The notes below the pieces were generated by a model, which saw only the letters and a list, made by a program, of their open reading frames with translations, searched no databases and was not told the DNA's origin. A stretch of 13,725 bases of DNA, taken from Methanosarcinaceae archaeon. GTDB lineage: Archaea > Halobacteriota > Methanosarcinia > Methanosarcinales > Methanosarcinaceae. Shown piece by piece: positions 1 through 6,410 of the stretch. Each line of letters begins with the position of its first letter. The first letter of the stretch is position 1. Made by a program: the position numbers and the translations under genes. The stretch is taken from contig JAUSPM010000015.1 of NCBI GenBank assembly GCA_030655675.1, positions 1-13,725 on the forward strand, read 5' to 3'.

Positions 1-33
1 TTGCGAATACGAACGGATGGTAGGTATGGAACG

Positions 34-50
34 TGCCGCCTGGCGGCGGT
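34..50. repeat. GC-rich hairpin repeat end (element B, partial)
   Basis: The 17 bases TGCCGCCTGGCGGCGGT closely match the right terminal repeat of the element at 11851-12155 (12111-12127) and the weaker one at 8607-8620. The sequence is itself a near palindrome (CCGCC / GGCGG) and could fold into a small hairpin. Only this end is recognisable; the rest of the copy would lie to the left of the window or has decayed. Confidence 0.5.
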
Positions 51-143
51 CGCATTGTTTTTAGTTTCAGATAGAATAATCACATTTATGCAGCCATCAG
101 ACTACATCTATACAAATACTATTTATTTATTTATGTGGATACA

Positions 144-161
144 CCCCACTCAATGTTGGGG
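144..161 (-). terminator. possible terminator hairpin after cfbC
   Basis: Starting 17 bases past the cfbC stop codon, the minus strand can form a CCCCA/TGGGG stem with an 8-base loop, followed by an A/T-rich stretch containing tandem ATAA units (about 121-133). A weak hairpin plus an A/T-rich tail at the end of an operon is compatible with transcription termination, but the minus-strand tail is not a clean T run, so this is tentative. Confidence 0.35.
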
Positions 162-177
162 ATATTTATATTCAATA

Positions 178-981
178 TTATCGTGTAAGTTCGCGCAGTC
201 TTTCATCATCAAGCGCATTTGCCATCACTGACTTGTTCCTTGACATAATCGCACGTGCAAGGTTTCGGTACACCTGTGCGATTTCGGAATCCGGTGCTTT
301 TTCCATAACTGAAAATCCGTCACGCTCACAATCCTGGACGATCTGTTCCTTTGGAATGAATGCGATAAGGTCGCTTCCCATTTCCTCTGCAAATTTGCGG
401 ACGATCTCTTCTTCGCGGCTGACACTGCGGGCATTGCATATCACACCGCTTATAGGAGTGTTGATCTTCGACATTCCGCGACAGATATTGTTTGCCGCAT
501 ACAGTGGCATATATTCACCGGATGTCAACACATAAGCCTCACTTACAAGCCCTTTCCTGATGGGTGCTACAAAGCCGCCACACACGATATCGCCCGGCAC
601 ATCATAGATGATGAGGTCACATTCATCCTGCGCCGTTGATATCTTCTTGAGTTTCTGGATTGCCACAATGATCCCGCGTCCTGCACATCCTATTCCGGGT
701 TCGGGTCCGCCGACTTCGATACATTTCACGCCATTGTAACCTTCAAAGACCACATCATCTTCTGTGATGTCAACACCGCTTCGCATGAGGTCAAGGATCG
801 TTGGTATTCGCTTGCCGCCAAGCAGTGTGATGGATGAATCACTCTTTGGGTCACATCCGATGATCATGACCTTGTAACCCTCGTCTGCACATGCGGCAGC
901 AACATTGGATGCCGTGCTTGATTTTCCAATTCCGCCTTTGCCGTATATTGCTATGATCTTCGGTTTTTTAGAATCGTTCAT
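178..981 (-). CDS. cfbC: Ni-sirohydrochlorin a,c-diamide reductive cyclase, NifH-like reductase component
   Basis: Iron-protein partner of CfbD. With ATP it passes electrons to CfbD for the six-electron reduction and ring cyclisation that gives the seco-F430 precursor of coenzyme F430. The 267-residue protein has the NifH-family layout: P-loop GKGGIGKS at residues 14-21, switch-like GCDPKSDSS at 42-50, and the two [4Fe-4S] ligand cysteines that bridge the dimer, Cys99 (in GIGCAGRG) and Cys134 (in DVPGDIVCGGF). I prefer the ATG at 981 because AGGGATGAT lies just upstream and the family begins shortly before the P-loop. The reading frame is open further upstream (ATG at 1005, frame to 1062), which would overlap the cfbD end at 1010. 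It is the last gene of a cfbA-E-D-C operon. NifH and ChlL/BchL are related alternatives, but the operon settles the assignment. Confidence 0.95.
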   Translation of the reverse strand: MNDSKKPKIIAIYGKGGIGKSSTASNVAAACADEGYKVMIIGCDPKSDSSITLLGGKRIPTILDLMRSGVDITEDDVVFEGYNGVKCIEVGGPEPGIGCAGRGIIVAIQKLKKISTAQDECDLIIYDVPGDIVCGGFVAPIRKGLVSEAYVLTSGEYMPLYAANNICRGMSKINTPISGVICNARSVSREEEIVRKFAEEMGSDLIAFIPKEQIVQDCERDGFSVMEKAPDSEIAQVYRNLARAIMSRNKSVMANALDDERLRELTR

Positions 982-1009
982 ATTATCATCCCTATTGTCG
1001 CCCATCCGT

Positions 1010-2128
1010 TCACATTTCCTTTGCGATTTCACGCAATGTTGCACCAAACTCGGATTCCACAATGTTGTTTACTCCAAGTGTTTTTGGGTGCAGGTCGATC
1101 TCAACGATCACATAATCATGCCCCATTTCCTTCATAGGCAAGACCTGTCTCGGACCGTTGGTCACTGAAATAATTTCCATTCCCGAGATGCTTTCCATAG
1201 GAATTGCATGCGGAACTCCGGTTATAACCACGAAATCGTAATCACTGTACTTTTCCTCAATGAGTTTGCCGGCCACATTACCTGCGATCGGGTACTCGTC
1301 CATTCCACCGATGTTCTCATGAATAACAATACCTCGCTCCTTGAAGTCAGCCGCGATGCACTTTGCATGATGGCGTACACGCGGAAGTCCAAGTGTGTCA
1401 TCAATATTTGCCATGTTCACGATATTTGACTCAACACCGAGTTGTTTTGCAACTTCATTCACAGCAACCGTGATGTCGGCAAACATATATCCCGTTTCTT
1501 TTTTAGCATTCATTATAGTGATGCCGCGCTTACCTTTCTTCAGGAGATCGATAATGTGCTGTGCAACTTTGTATTTCAGATCGCCACGTGATGGTGCAAG
1601 ATACTCCTTACTTGCTGCACCGTGGCGTTTCTCGACCATGGTCGCCTCTTCGAGCAGGACTTTCTGGCGGTCGAACTCATCCTCACTAATGATACCTGCA
1701 TCCAATGCGGATTCGAGTGCGAAAAGCACACCTTTGGTATTGTTGCGATATCCTGCATGTACTTCCACTTCAATGACAGGCACATCCGGGTTCGCTTCCA
1801 AAACGGCATCATGCAGTTCTTCCCCGATTATCATGCTTACACATGTTCCGACGATACCAATAAGTTTCGGATTGAACATCTCGGATACTTTACCCAAAAG
1901 GGCAACAAGTTCATCATGTCCGCCAAACACGAATCCATTTTCATCAAGGGATGTCGTGACTACGTGTATCCCATCCTCTTCAAGCAGTCTTGCATGTTTG
2001 AAAGAACAGCCGGGAGGTCCGTGCAGTATCGCAACATCGACATCCAGGTCACGTAATGTATAAAGTGCAGCAACAATTGAACTCGGACGCGGGTGTATGA
2101 TCGAAATCTCTTTTTTAACTTTCTGCAT
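1010..2128 (-). CDS. cfbD: Ni-sirohydrochlorin a,c-diamide reductive cyclase, NifD-like catalytic component
   Basis: Catalytic partner of CfbC; it holds the iron-sulphur cluster and the tetrapyrrole substrate and makes the seco-F430 intermediate. The 372-residue length fits this short NifD-like family, well below true nitrogenase NifD. Conserved cysteines typical of the cluster site are seen at Cys41 (GPPGCSFKHARLL) and Cys96 (GIVGTCVSMIIGE). The ATG at 2128 has a good ribosome-binding site (GAGGAG on the minus strand, about 2134-2139). The gene ends 28 bases before the cfbC start chosen here, so the two components are almost certainly co-translated. A 219-base gap containing an inverted-repeat element separates it from cfbE upstream. 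Confidence 0.95.
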   Translation of the reverse strand: MQKVKKEISIIHPRPSSIVAALYTLRDLDVDVAILHGPPGCSFKHARLLEEDGIHVVTTSLDENGFVFGGHDELVALLGKVSEMFNPKLIGIVGTCVSMIIGEELHDAVLEANPDVPVIEVEVHAGYRNNTKGVLFALESALDAGIISEDEFDRQKVLLEEATMVEKRHGAASKEYLAPSRGDLKYKVAQHIIDLLKKGKRGITIMNAKKETGYMFADITVAVNEVAKQLGVESNIVNMANIDDTLGLPRVRHHAKCIAADFKERGIVIHENIGGMDEYPIAGNVAGKLIEEKYSDYDFVVITGVPHAIPMESISGMEIISVTNGPRQVLPMKEMGHDYVIVEIDLHPKTLGVNNIVESEFGATLREIAKEM

Positions 2129-2193
2129 GTTATCTCCTCATTTTGGTACGCCGTATTATTAGTGTTTTTATTCAAAATATATGGTGAATAATC

Positions 2194-2265
2194 AACCGCA
2201 GAGATCGCAGAGGGCCGCAGAGTTGTCATTTTGGATTCTCTGCGCCCTCCGCGTTCTCTGCGGTG
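2194..2265. repeat. CGCAGAG-type long inverted repeat, copy 1
   Basis: The left arm at 2194-2222 begins AACCGCAGAG and the right arm at 2237-2265 ends CTCTGCGGTGA; they are near reverse complements around a 15-base spacer. Within each arm the 7-mer CGCAGAG (or its complement) recurs about every 9-10 bases, three times per arm. A second copy lies at 10071-10150. It sits in the 219-base gap between cfbE and cfbD, so in the cfb transcript it would form a long hairpin between the two genes. Repeats of this appearance are, as far as I recall, widespread in unrelated prokaryotes; the mechanism of spread is unknown to me. Confidence 0.85.
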
Positions 2266-2347
2266 AATTCTTTATTTTATCGTAATTTGTATGATATTAG
2301 TTAGGTTTGACTTTTAACTCTTATTTAAATCAATTACATCTTAATAT

Positions 2348-3745
2348 CTACCTAAAGCATTTGACACAGGACAATATCAGGTCATTAGCACCGGCAATCC
2401 CGGATGCAACTGATAGCCCCTGTGAAAGTGAATCAGCATGATGTGCATTTTCATGTTTTACCGCGTGCATTCTCTCACCAACAAGGACCAGTTCATCGAT
2501 GTTTTTTCCTTGCTGTAGCAGGAATCCCGATACATCTTCAGGTGGCAGTCCTTCGCAAACCTGTGCGGCTTCTTCTCCAAGTACCATGATTATTCTGCAT
2601 TTTTTCTTAATTTGAAGTATACTTGCGTATGCAAGTGATTTTTCCACAGATGTGATGTTCATTCCTGAATTGGAATTGTCGATCAATGTCTTACCTTCAA
2701 ATACCTGCTCGCGCATTCTGCCGCTAAGGCCTTCAAAGTCGGCTAATGTATCTCTGATGATATCGAGTTCGACACCCATCTCAAGTGCAGCAGTTGCAGC
2801 AGCAACCATTGCGGTAGTATATGATTCAATATCATAACCGGGTTTTGCGTTGACGACAGACATCCAATTGCCGGAATTTATGATTATCGTATCTTCGTCG
2901 AGTGCCAGGGTCACATCACCTGTGCAATCATTTGAATCGCTAAAGGTGACGGTTTTCACCGAATCACTCAGGTTGCGACCTGTTGCTGCATCGTCTGTGT
3001 AGTTTATGATCACTGTGCTGCCGGGTTTGGCATTGTCAAGCATCTGCATTTTCGCATCGCTTGCCCATGCCGTGTTATTTGCGATCTTGTAGTCCTGTGT
3101 AAGTGTGGTAAGGATACCGATATCGGCATACCCTGTGCCGCCAATCGATACTTCAAATATGTATACGTCCGGTGCAATGTTGGAATTTGACTTGGATTTT
3201 GATGATATGTATAATGCGGTTTTATCTACAGCATGCAGGATATTCCCGGGTGCAATGCTCAATCCCTGATATATCAGGGACGCTGTGCCATTTTCCCAAT
3301 ATTCAAGCCCGCGAGTTGTGTGGAGTACAACATTCAATTTGTGTGATAACATGTCAGCAAGGATTGATGCTGTACTTGTTTTTGCTTTTGTGCCTGTGAT
3401 CTCGATGATCTTTGCACCTGCGATCCTCTTGTCTTGGGACAATATCTTGCCAACGATCTTGTGATGTGTTACAATTTCCGTGCCTCTGTCGCGAGCCTGT
3501 TGCAGCATCTCATAATTTGGATCAAGATGTACGGGGGCAACGATCATATCAAATTCATCGACAGGGATCGGGGTTTTTGATGTCTGGATATTAAAATCCT
3601 GCAGGTCAGCAAGAGTGGCAGGGTCTACAGTGTTATATACGTCAATAGCGCTTACGTTGTAGCCGAGTTGTGCCATCCTTTGTGCAATAATTATCCCGCC
3701 GTGTGTCAGGTCAAGCACAGCGGCGTTCTTTTGACCTGCAGTCAT
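2348..3745 (-). CDS. cfbE: coenzyme F430 synthetase, Mur-ligase-like
   Basis: ATP-dependent enzyme of the MurC/D/E/F fold that performs the last step of F430 synthesis, activating a propionate side chain and closing the carbocyclic ring. The 465-residue protein has an N-terminal Rossmann-like part (AVLDLTHGGIIIAQRMAQLGYNV begins near residue 9), then the Mur-type nucleotide loop in variant form (ITGTKAKTSTASILADML, about residues 115-132), and a C-terminal segment with VLGEEAAQVCEG. The loop reads GTKAKTS rather than the usual GTNGKT/S, as expected for a divergent Mur relative. The ATG at 3745 is 30 bases after the cfbA stop; no strong ribosome-binding site is visible, so coupling to cfbA is likely. 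Assignment rests on the fold and on its place between cfbA and cfbD. Confidence 0.92.
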   Translation of the reverse strand: MTAGQKNAAVLDLTHGGIIIAQRMAQLGYNVSAIDVYNTVDPATLADLQDFNIQTSKTPIPVDEFDMIVAPVHLDPNYEMLQQARDRGTEIVTHHKIVGKILSQDKRIAGAKIIEITGTKAKTSTASILADMLSHKLNVVLHTTRGLEYWENGTASLIYQGLSIAPGNILHAVDKTALYISSKSKSNSNIAPDVYIFEVSIGGTGYADIGILTTLTQDYKIANNTAWASDAKMQMLDNAKPGSTVIINYTDDAATGRNLSDSVKTVTFSDSNDCTGDVTLALDEDTIIINSGNWMSVVNAKPGYDIESYTTAMVAAATAALEMGVELDIIRDTLADFEGLSGRMREQVFEGKTLIDNSNSGMNITSVEKSLAYASILQIKKKCRIIMVLGEEAAQVCEGLPPEDVSGFLLQQGKNIDELVLVGERMHAVKHENAHHADSLSQGLSVASGIAGANDLILSCVKCFR

Positions 3746-3775
3746 GTTATGTTAATTGTTCTGTTGATCTGTGGT

Positions 3776-4171
3776 CTACAATGCTTCCTGTGCTCTCTTA
3801 AACACAAGGTCAGATATCAACTCGTCACCGCCAAGAGGCTTTCCGTAGACGATTGTGATGTCTTTGCCATCAAGTTTGATGGTCGTCTTTTCGCTGCCAT
3901 CTTTAAAACCGAGTATTTTTGGTATATCCTGTGTGATATGAACACCGGATGCAAGAAATACTGGAACTGCTGCAATGATTGTTACGCCTGTGCCTGCAAA
4001 TGATGCAAGAGCATCCTCAATGGTTGGCTCGTTCATGTTCATGAACCCGACCTTTACAACAACATCTGTGTGCTTCTTTGCGATATTATTGGCAACGCTT
4101 TCTACGATACCTTTGTTGTATGGAAGTTTACTGCCGTGTCCGATCGCTAATATTCCTAATTTTTCACTCAT
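3776..4171 (-). CDS. cfbA: sirohydrochlorin nickelochelatase, small CbiX type
   Basis: Inserts Ni2+ into sirohydrochlorin, the first dedicated step to coenzyme F430; the archaeal small chelatase can also insert cobalt. At 131 residues it is the half-length CbiX form that works as a homodimer. Metal-handling histidines are visible as His12 in AIGHGSKLP and His78 in FLASGVHITQDIP, matching the two-histidine active site of the family. The ATG at 4171 follows AGAGGCACCAAT, a fair ribosome-binding site. It is the first gene of the minus-strand operon; the promoter must lie within or behind the 62-nt repeats at 4193-4312. A role limited to cobalamin is possible in isolation, but linkage with cfbC/D/E makes the F430 role much more likely. 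Confidence 0.93.
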   Translation of the reverse strand: MSEKLGILAIGHGSKLPYNKGIVESVANNIAKKHTDVVVKVGFMNMNEPTIEDALASFAGTGVTIIAAVPVFLASGVHITQDIPKILGFKDGSEKTTIKLDGKDITIVYGKPLGGDELISDLVFKRAQEAL

Positions 4172-4192
4172 ATTGGTGCCTCTTTGTTATAG

Positions 4193-4250
4193 ATATAATT
4201 TATGGAATTATGTAGTCCAAGTAAATGCGAACGAAATGAGCATTTTCTTG
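4193..4250 (+). repeat. 62-nt two-hairpin repeat (element A), unit 1
   Basis: Hairpin 1 is ATAATTT-ATG-GAATTAT (4195-4211), followed by a GTAGTCCAAGT linker, then hairpin 2 with stem AAATGC/GCATTT (4223-4228 / 4240-4245). The stem is interrupted by facing GA/GA dinucleotides (4229-4230, 4238-4239) around a short apex, and a TTTTCTTG tail follows. It is the first half of a dimer with unit 2, offset exactly 62 bases. Confidence 0.85.
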
Positions 4251-4252
4251 TT

Positions 4253-4312
4253 GTATATAATCCATCGGATTATGTAGTCTAAGTAAATGCGAACTAAGTG
4301 AGCATTTTCTTA
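4253..4312 (+). repeat. 62-nt two-hairpin repeat (element A), unit 2
   Basis: Hairpin 1 is ATAATCC-ATC-GGATTAT (4257-4273), then GTAGTCTAAGT, then hairpin 2 with AAATGC/GCATTT, facing GA dinucleotides at 4291-4292 and 4300-4301, and a TAA apex closed by AC/GT. It is the second half of the dimer that begins at 4193. Confidence 0.85.
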
Positions 4313-4322
4313 TTTTGATGTG

Positions 4323-4352
4323 AGTAACACAAATACATTTGATTGTGTTACT
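4323..4352. promoter_or_regulatory. 10-bp inverted repeat, possible operator or hairpin
   Basis: AGTAACACAA at 4323-4332 and TTGTGTTACT at 4343-4352 are perfect reverse complements separated by 10 bases, so the arm centres are 20 bases (about two helical turns) apart. It lies in the divergent region between cfbA and the glycosyltransferase at 4668. It could be a dimeric regulator site or an RNA hairpin; nothing in the sequence decides which. Confidence 0.4.
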
Positions 4353-4397
4353 ATTATGGGTTTTACTGCAATGTTATTGGATATAATACTTTTGCGC

Positions 4398-4417
4398 CAT
4401 TTGGCATATGTCAAATG
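4398..4417. promoter_or_regulatory. 20-bp near-perfect palindrome, possible operator
   Basis: CATTTG-G-CATATG-T-CAAATG is a 20-base dyad centred on CATATG with a single non-matching pair (4404/4411). It lies about 98 bases upstream of the candidate TATA box at 4515. Symmetry and position are typical of a transcription-factor site, but no such factor can be assigned from the window. Confidence 0.35.
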
Positions 4418-4514
4418 CTATGGATTTGCAATTATGAATTAATCCACTTTTGGCTTTAACTCTAAATTATTTGACAGACACATTGCCGATATAAGTCAGG
4501 TTTACACAGTGAAC

Positions 4515-4523
4515 AAATATATA
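4515..4523 (+). promoter_or_regulatory. candidate TATA box for the GT4 gene at 4668
   Basis: AAATATATA fits an archaeal TATA element. A start about 25 bases downstream would give a 5' leader of roughly 120 bases. A second A/T-rich candidate lies near 4579-4586, so the exact promoter is uncertain. Confidence 0.35.
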
Positions 4524-4667
4524 TTCATTATTTAAGCAACAGTCTGAAAATATGTATGAGTAATAACAATCTAAGCAATCTATATATCCTCATCACACCT
4601 TATTGTTAATCAATAGTTAATGTTAGTATTAGTGTGTAGCTTAAATTAAAAAGGAGTAGGGTAAAAA

Positions 4668-5837
4668 ATGGAATCATTGCGTATTGGAATGTTTTCTTGG
4701 GAGAGTTTACATTCTGTAAAAGTAGGGGGCATCGCGCCGCATGTGACTGAAATTGCGGAGACGCTTGCAGACAAAGGACATGAGGTACATATTTTTACAC
4801 GAAAAGGCTGGTACAGGGATTATGATGAAATAAACGGCGTGCACTACCAGCGTTGTTCGCACGACCAATCGGGTAATGTCGTACATCAAATGGACAAGAT
4901 GTGCGATTCAATGGTTGATAAATTTGGTGATGTTAAAAAAGAGTATGGGGATTTCGATATATTGCATGGCCATGACTGGCATCCTGTTACTGCACTAAAT
5001 CGCATAAAAGAACAGTATGATCAGCCGTATGCTCTCACGTACCATAGTACAGAATGGGGACGTAACGGCAACCAACTTGGCGACTGGGATGAAGCCCGTG
5101 AGATCGCACATAGAGAATGGCTTGGGGGATATGAGGCATCTGAAGTTATAATTACCACAGACCATTTCAAACAGGAAGTTCAGCAGCAATACAGTATACC
5201 AGACTACAAAATATCGGTAATACCAAACGGGATATTCCCCGGAAAGATCGAAAAAGAAGTTGATGAGGGTGCGATCAAAGAACAGTTTGGAATTCATCCG
5301 CTTGCACCTGTGGTATTGTTCGTAGGTCGTATGAACTACCAAAAGGGTGTGGATATGTTGATCCGTGCCATTCCGCAAGTATTGCGTGAAAATTGGGGCG
5401 CACATTTTGTTTTCATTGGTGAAGGTGAAATGAAAACATATTGCGAAAATCTTGCATTGCAACTTGGAATTCAGAATTCATGTCATTTTCTTGGATATGC
5501 ATCAAATGAAGTGCACATGGATTGGGTAAATGCATGTAACATCGTCAGTGTACCAAGCCGCAACGAACCGTTTGGGATCGTTGTGCTTGAAGCATGGGAT
5601 GCCAGCAAACCCGTCATCACAACCGATGCTGTTCATCTGGTCGATAATTTCTCAAATGGCATAGTTGGTTATAAAAACCCGGAATCAATTGCATGGGGAA
5701 TTAATTATGCAATTGGCGGGCTGGATTCATCAACTAAACAGATGGGTATAAACGGTAAAAAACTGATCGATACGAAGTATAATTGGGATATCGTTGCAAA
5801 GGATACCGTCAAAACATACAAGAATATTGTTAATTGA
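4668..5837 (+). CDS. GT4-family glycosyltransferase, glycogen/starch-synthase-like
   Basis: Retaining GT-B glycosyltransferase that probably transfers a sugar, likely glucose from a nucleotide donor, to a glucan or related acceptor in the cytoplasm. The 389 residues show an N-terminal Rossmann domain with the glycine-rich loop KVGGIAPHVTEIAE (18-31), GHDWHPV (101-107) and TYHSTEWGRNGNQ (124-136). The C-terminal nucleotide-sugar domain has GRMNYQKG (220-227, basic Arg221 and Lys226) and the E-x7-E motif EPFGIVVLE (Glu300, Glu308). The ATG at 4668 has a GGAG site at 4653-4656. It is strongly similar over its length to the partial gene at 12986, its paralogue. The next gene begins 33 bases downstream. 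Donor and acceptor cannot be read from sequence; sucrose-phosphate-synthase-like or other GT4 roles remain possible. Confidence 0.88.
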   Translation: MESLRIGMFSWESLHSVKVGGIAPHVTEIAETLADKGHEVHIFTRKGWYRDYDEINGVHYQRCSHDQSGNVVHQMDKMCDSMVDKFGDVKKEYGDFDILHGHDWHPVTALNRIKEQYDQPYALTYHSTEWGRNGNQLGDWDEAREIAHREWLGGYEASEVIITTDHFKQEVQQQYSIPDYKISVIPNGIFPGKIEKEVDEGAIKEQFGIHPLAPVVLFVGRMNYQKGVDMLIRAIPQVLRENWGAHFVFIGEGEMKTYCENLALQLGIQNSCHFLGYASNEVHMDWVNACNIVSVPSRNEPFGIVVLEAWDASKPVITTDAVHLVDNFSNGIVGYKNPESIAWGINYAIGGLDSSTKQMGINGKKLIDTKYNWDIVAKDTVKTYKNIVN

Positions 5838-5869
5838 TTTTTCATTGTAAAGATACAGGAGAAGGCATT

Positions 5870-6094
5870 ATGGATGAATCAACATTAAACATGAACGTCC
5901 AAATAGGAGAGGCTGCCGGTGTAGTCTATAAAGAACTGGTAAAAGGAGAATGTAATTTGACCCAATTAAAAAATCATCTCGTTGAAAATGGGTTCGATGC
6001 GCAGACCTATATCATGTCCATTGGATGGCTTGCAAGAGAAGACAAACTTGACATTTCCAAAGTCGGCAATAAGTGGTCTATAAAACTTAAATAG
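5870..6094 (+). CDS. small winged-helix-turn-helix protein (DUF2582-like)
   Basis: A 74-residue protein with the pattern of the small archaeal/bacterial winged-helix family: IGEAAGVVYKEL (about 10-21), a helix LTQLKNHLVENG, and the signature IGWLAREDKLDI (about 48-59) before a C-terminal WSIKL strand. Such domains usually bind DNA or mediate protein contacts, but this family has no settled function. The ATG at 5870 is preceded by AGGAG about 8 bases upstream. The frame is open back to 5834 with no better start. It lies 33 bases after the glycosyltransferase and probably shares its transcript, so a regulator of the glucan genes is a reasonable guess but only that. Confidence 0.75.
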   Translation: MDESTLNMNVQIGEAAGVVYKELVKGECNLTQLKNHLVENGFDAQTYIMSIGWLAREDKLDISKVGNKWSIKLK

Positions 6095-6109
6095 ATAGAT
6101 TTTTTTATA

Positions 6110-6170
6110 GTATATAATCTATAAGATTATGTAGTCCGAGTTAATCCGAGCATAGCGAGGATTTTCTCGC
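6110..6170 (+). repeat. 62-nt two-hairpin repeat (element A), unit 3
   Basis: Hairpin 1 is ATAATCT-ATA-AGATTAT (6114-6130), then GTAGTCCGAG, then hairpin 2 AATCC-GA-GC-ATA-GC-GA-GGATT (6143-6163) and a TTTTCTCG tail. The stem bases differ from units 1, 2 and 4 yet still pair, and the GA/GA mismatch is kept. It starts 16 bases after the stop codon of the winged-helix gene. The expected 62-nt partner is not recognisable; unit 4 follows after 137 bases. Confidence 0.85.
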
Positions 6171-6246
6171 TGCACAACAGTTATATTTTAAGAATGTATG
6201 CTTCATGAGTGCAACTCAATGTTTAGAATGGAGCGACTTTGTTTTT

Positions 6247-6306
6247 GTATATAATCTATAAGATTATGTAGTCCAAGTTAATGCGAACGAAGTGAGCATT
6301 TTCTTG
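6247..6306 (+). repeat. 62-nt two-hairpin repeat (element A), unit 4
   Basis: Hairpin 1 is ATAATCT-ATA-AGATTAT (6251-6267), then GTAGTCCAAGT, then hairpin 2 AATGC-GA-AC-GAA-GT-GA-GCATT (6280-6300). It is the first half of a dimer with unit 5 at a 62-base offset. Confidence 0.87.
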
Positions 6307-6308
6307 TA

Positions 6309-6369
6309 GTATATAATTTATGGAATTATATAGTTCGAGTTAAATCGACCGAAGGGAGATTTTTCTCGT
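6309..6369 (+). repeat. 62-nt two-hairpin repeat (element A), unit 5
   Basis: Hairpin 1 is ATAATTT-ATG-GAATTAT (6313-6329). Hairpin 2 is AAATC-GA-CC-GAA-GG-GA-GATTT (6342-6362), again with compensatory stem changes around the facing GA dinucleotides. It ends about 30 bases before the ribosome-binding site of the gene at 6411, so it lies in that gene's promoter or leader. Confidence 0.85.
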
Positions 6370-6410
6370 TGTTTAGAGTTGGAGATTACGCATAAATGGA
6401 GGTTGATTAA

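Noticed and set aside
1..231. 76-codon plus-strand frame at the window start
   Set aside because: It crosses a repeat end and the cfbC terminator region and overlaps cfbC antisense; no recognisable protein features.
1395..2063. Long plus-strand open frame (222 codons) opposite cfbD
   Set aside because: It is the antisense shadow of a clearly conserved gene, with serine/threonine-rich, family-less translation and no start signals.
178..2128. cfbC/cfbD as nitrogenase (nifH/nifD) genes
   Set aside because: The short NifD-like length, the absence of nifK/E/N, and linkage to a CbiX chelatase and a Mur-like ligase indicate the F430 pathway.
4223..4245. Hairpin 2 as a kink-turn (L7Ae site)
   Set aside because: The tandem G.A/A.G pairs are there, but the asymmetric three-base bulge next to them that defines a kink-turn is missing; the internal loop is symmetric.
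4193..6369. Repeat units as a CRISPR array
   Set aside because: Units are only paired, not serial; there are no regular unique spacers, the units diverge strongly from each other, and no cas genes are present.
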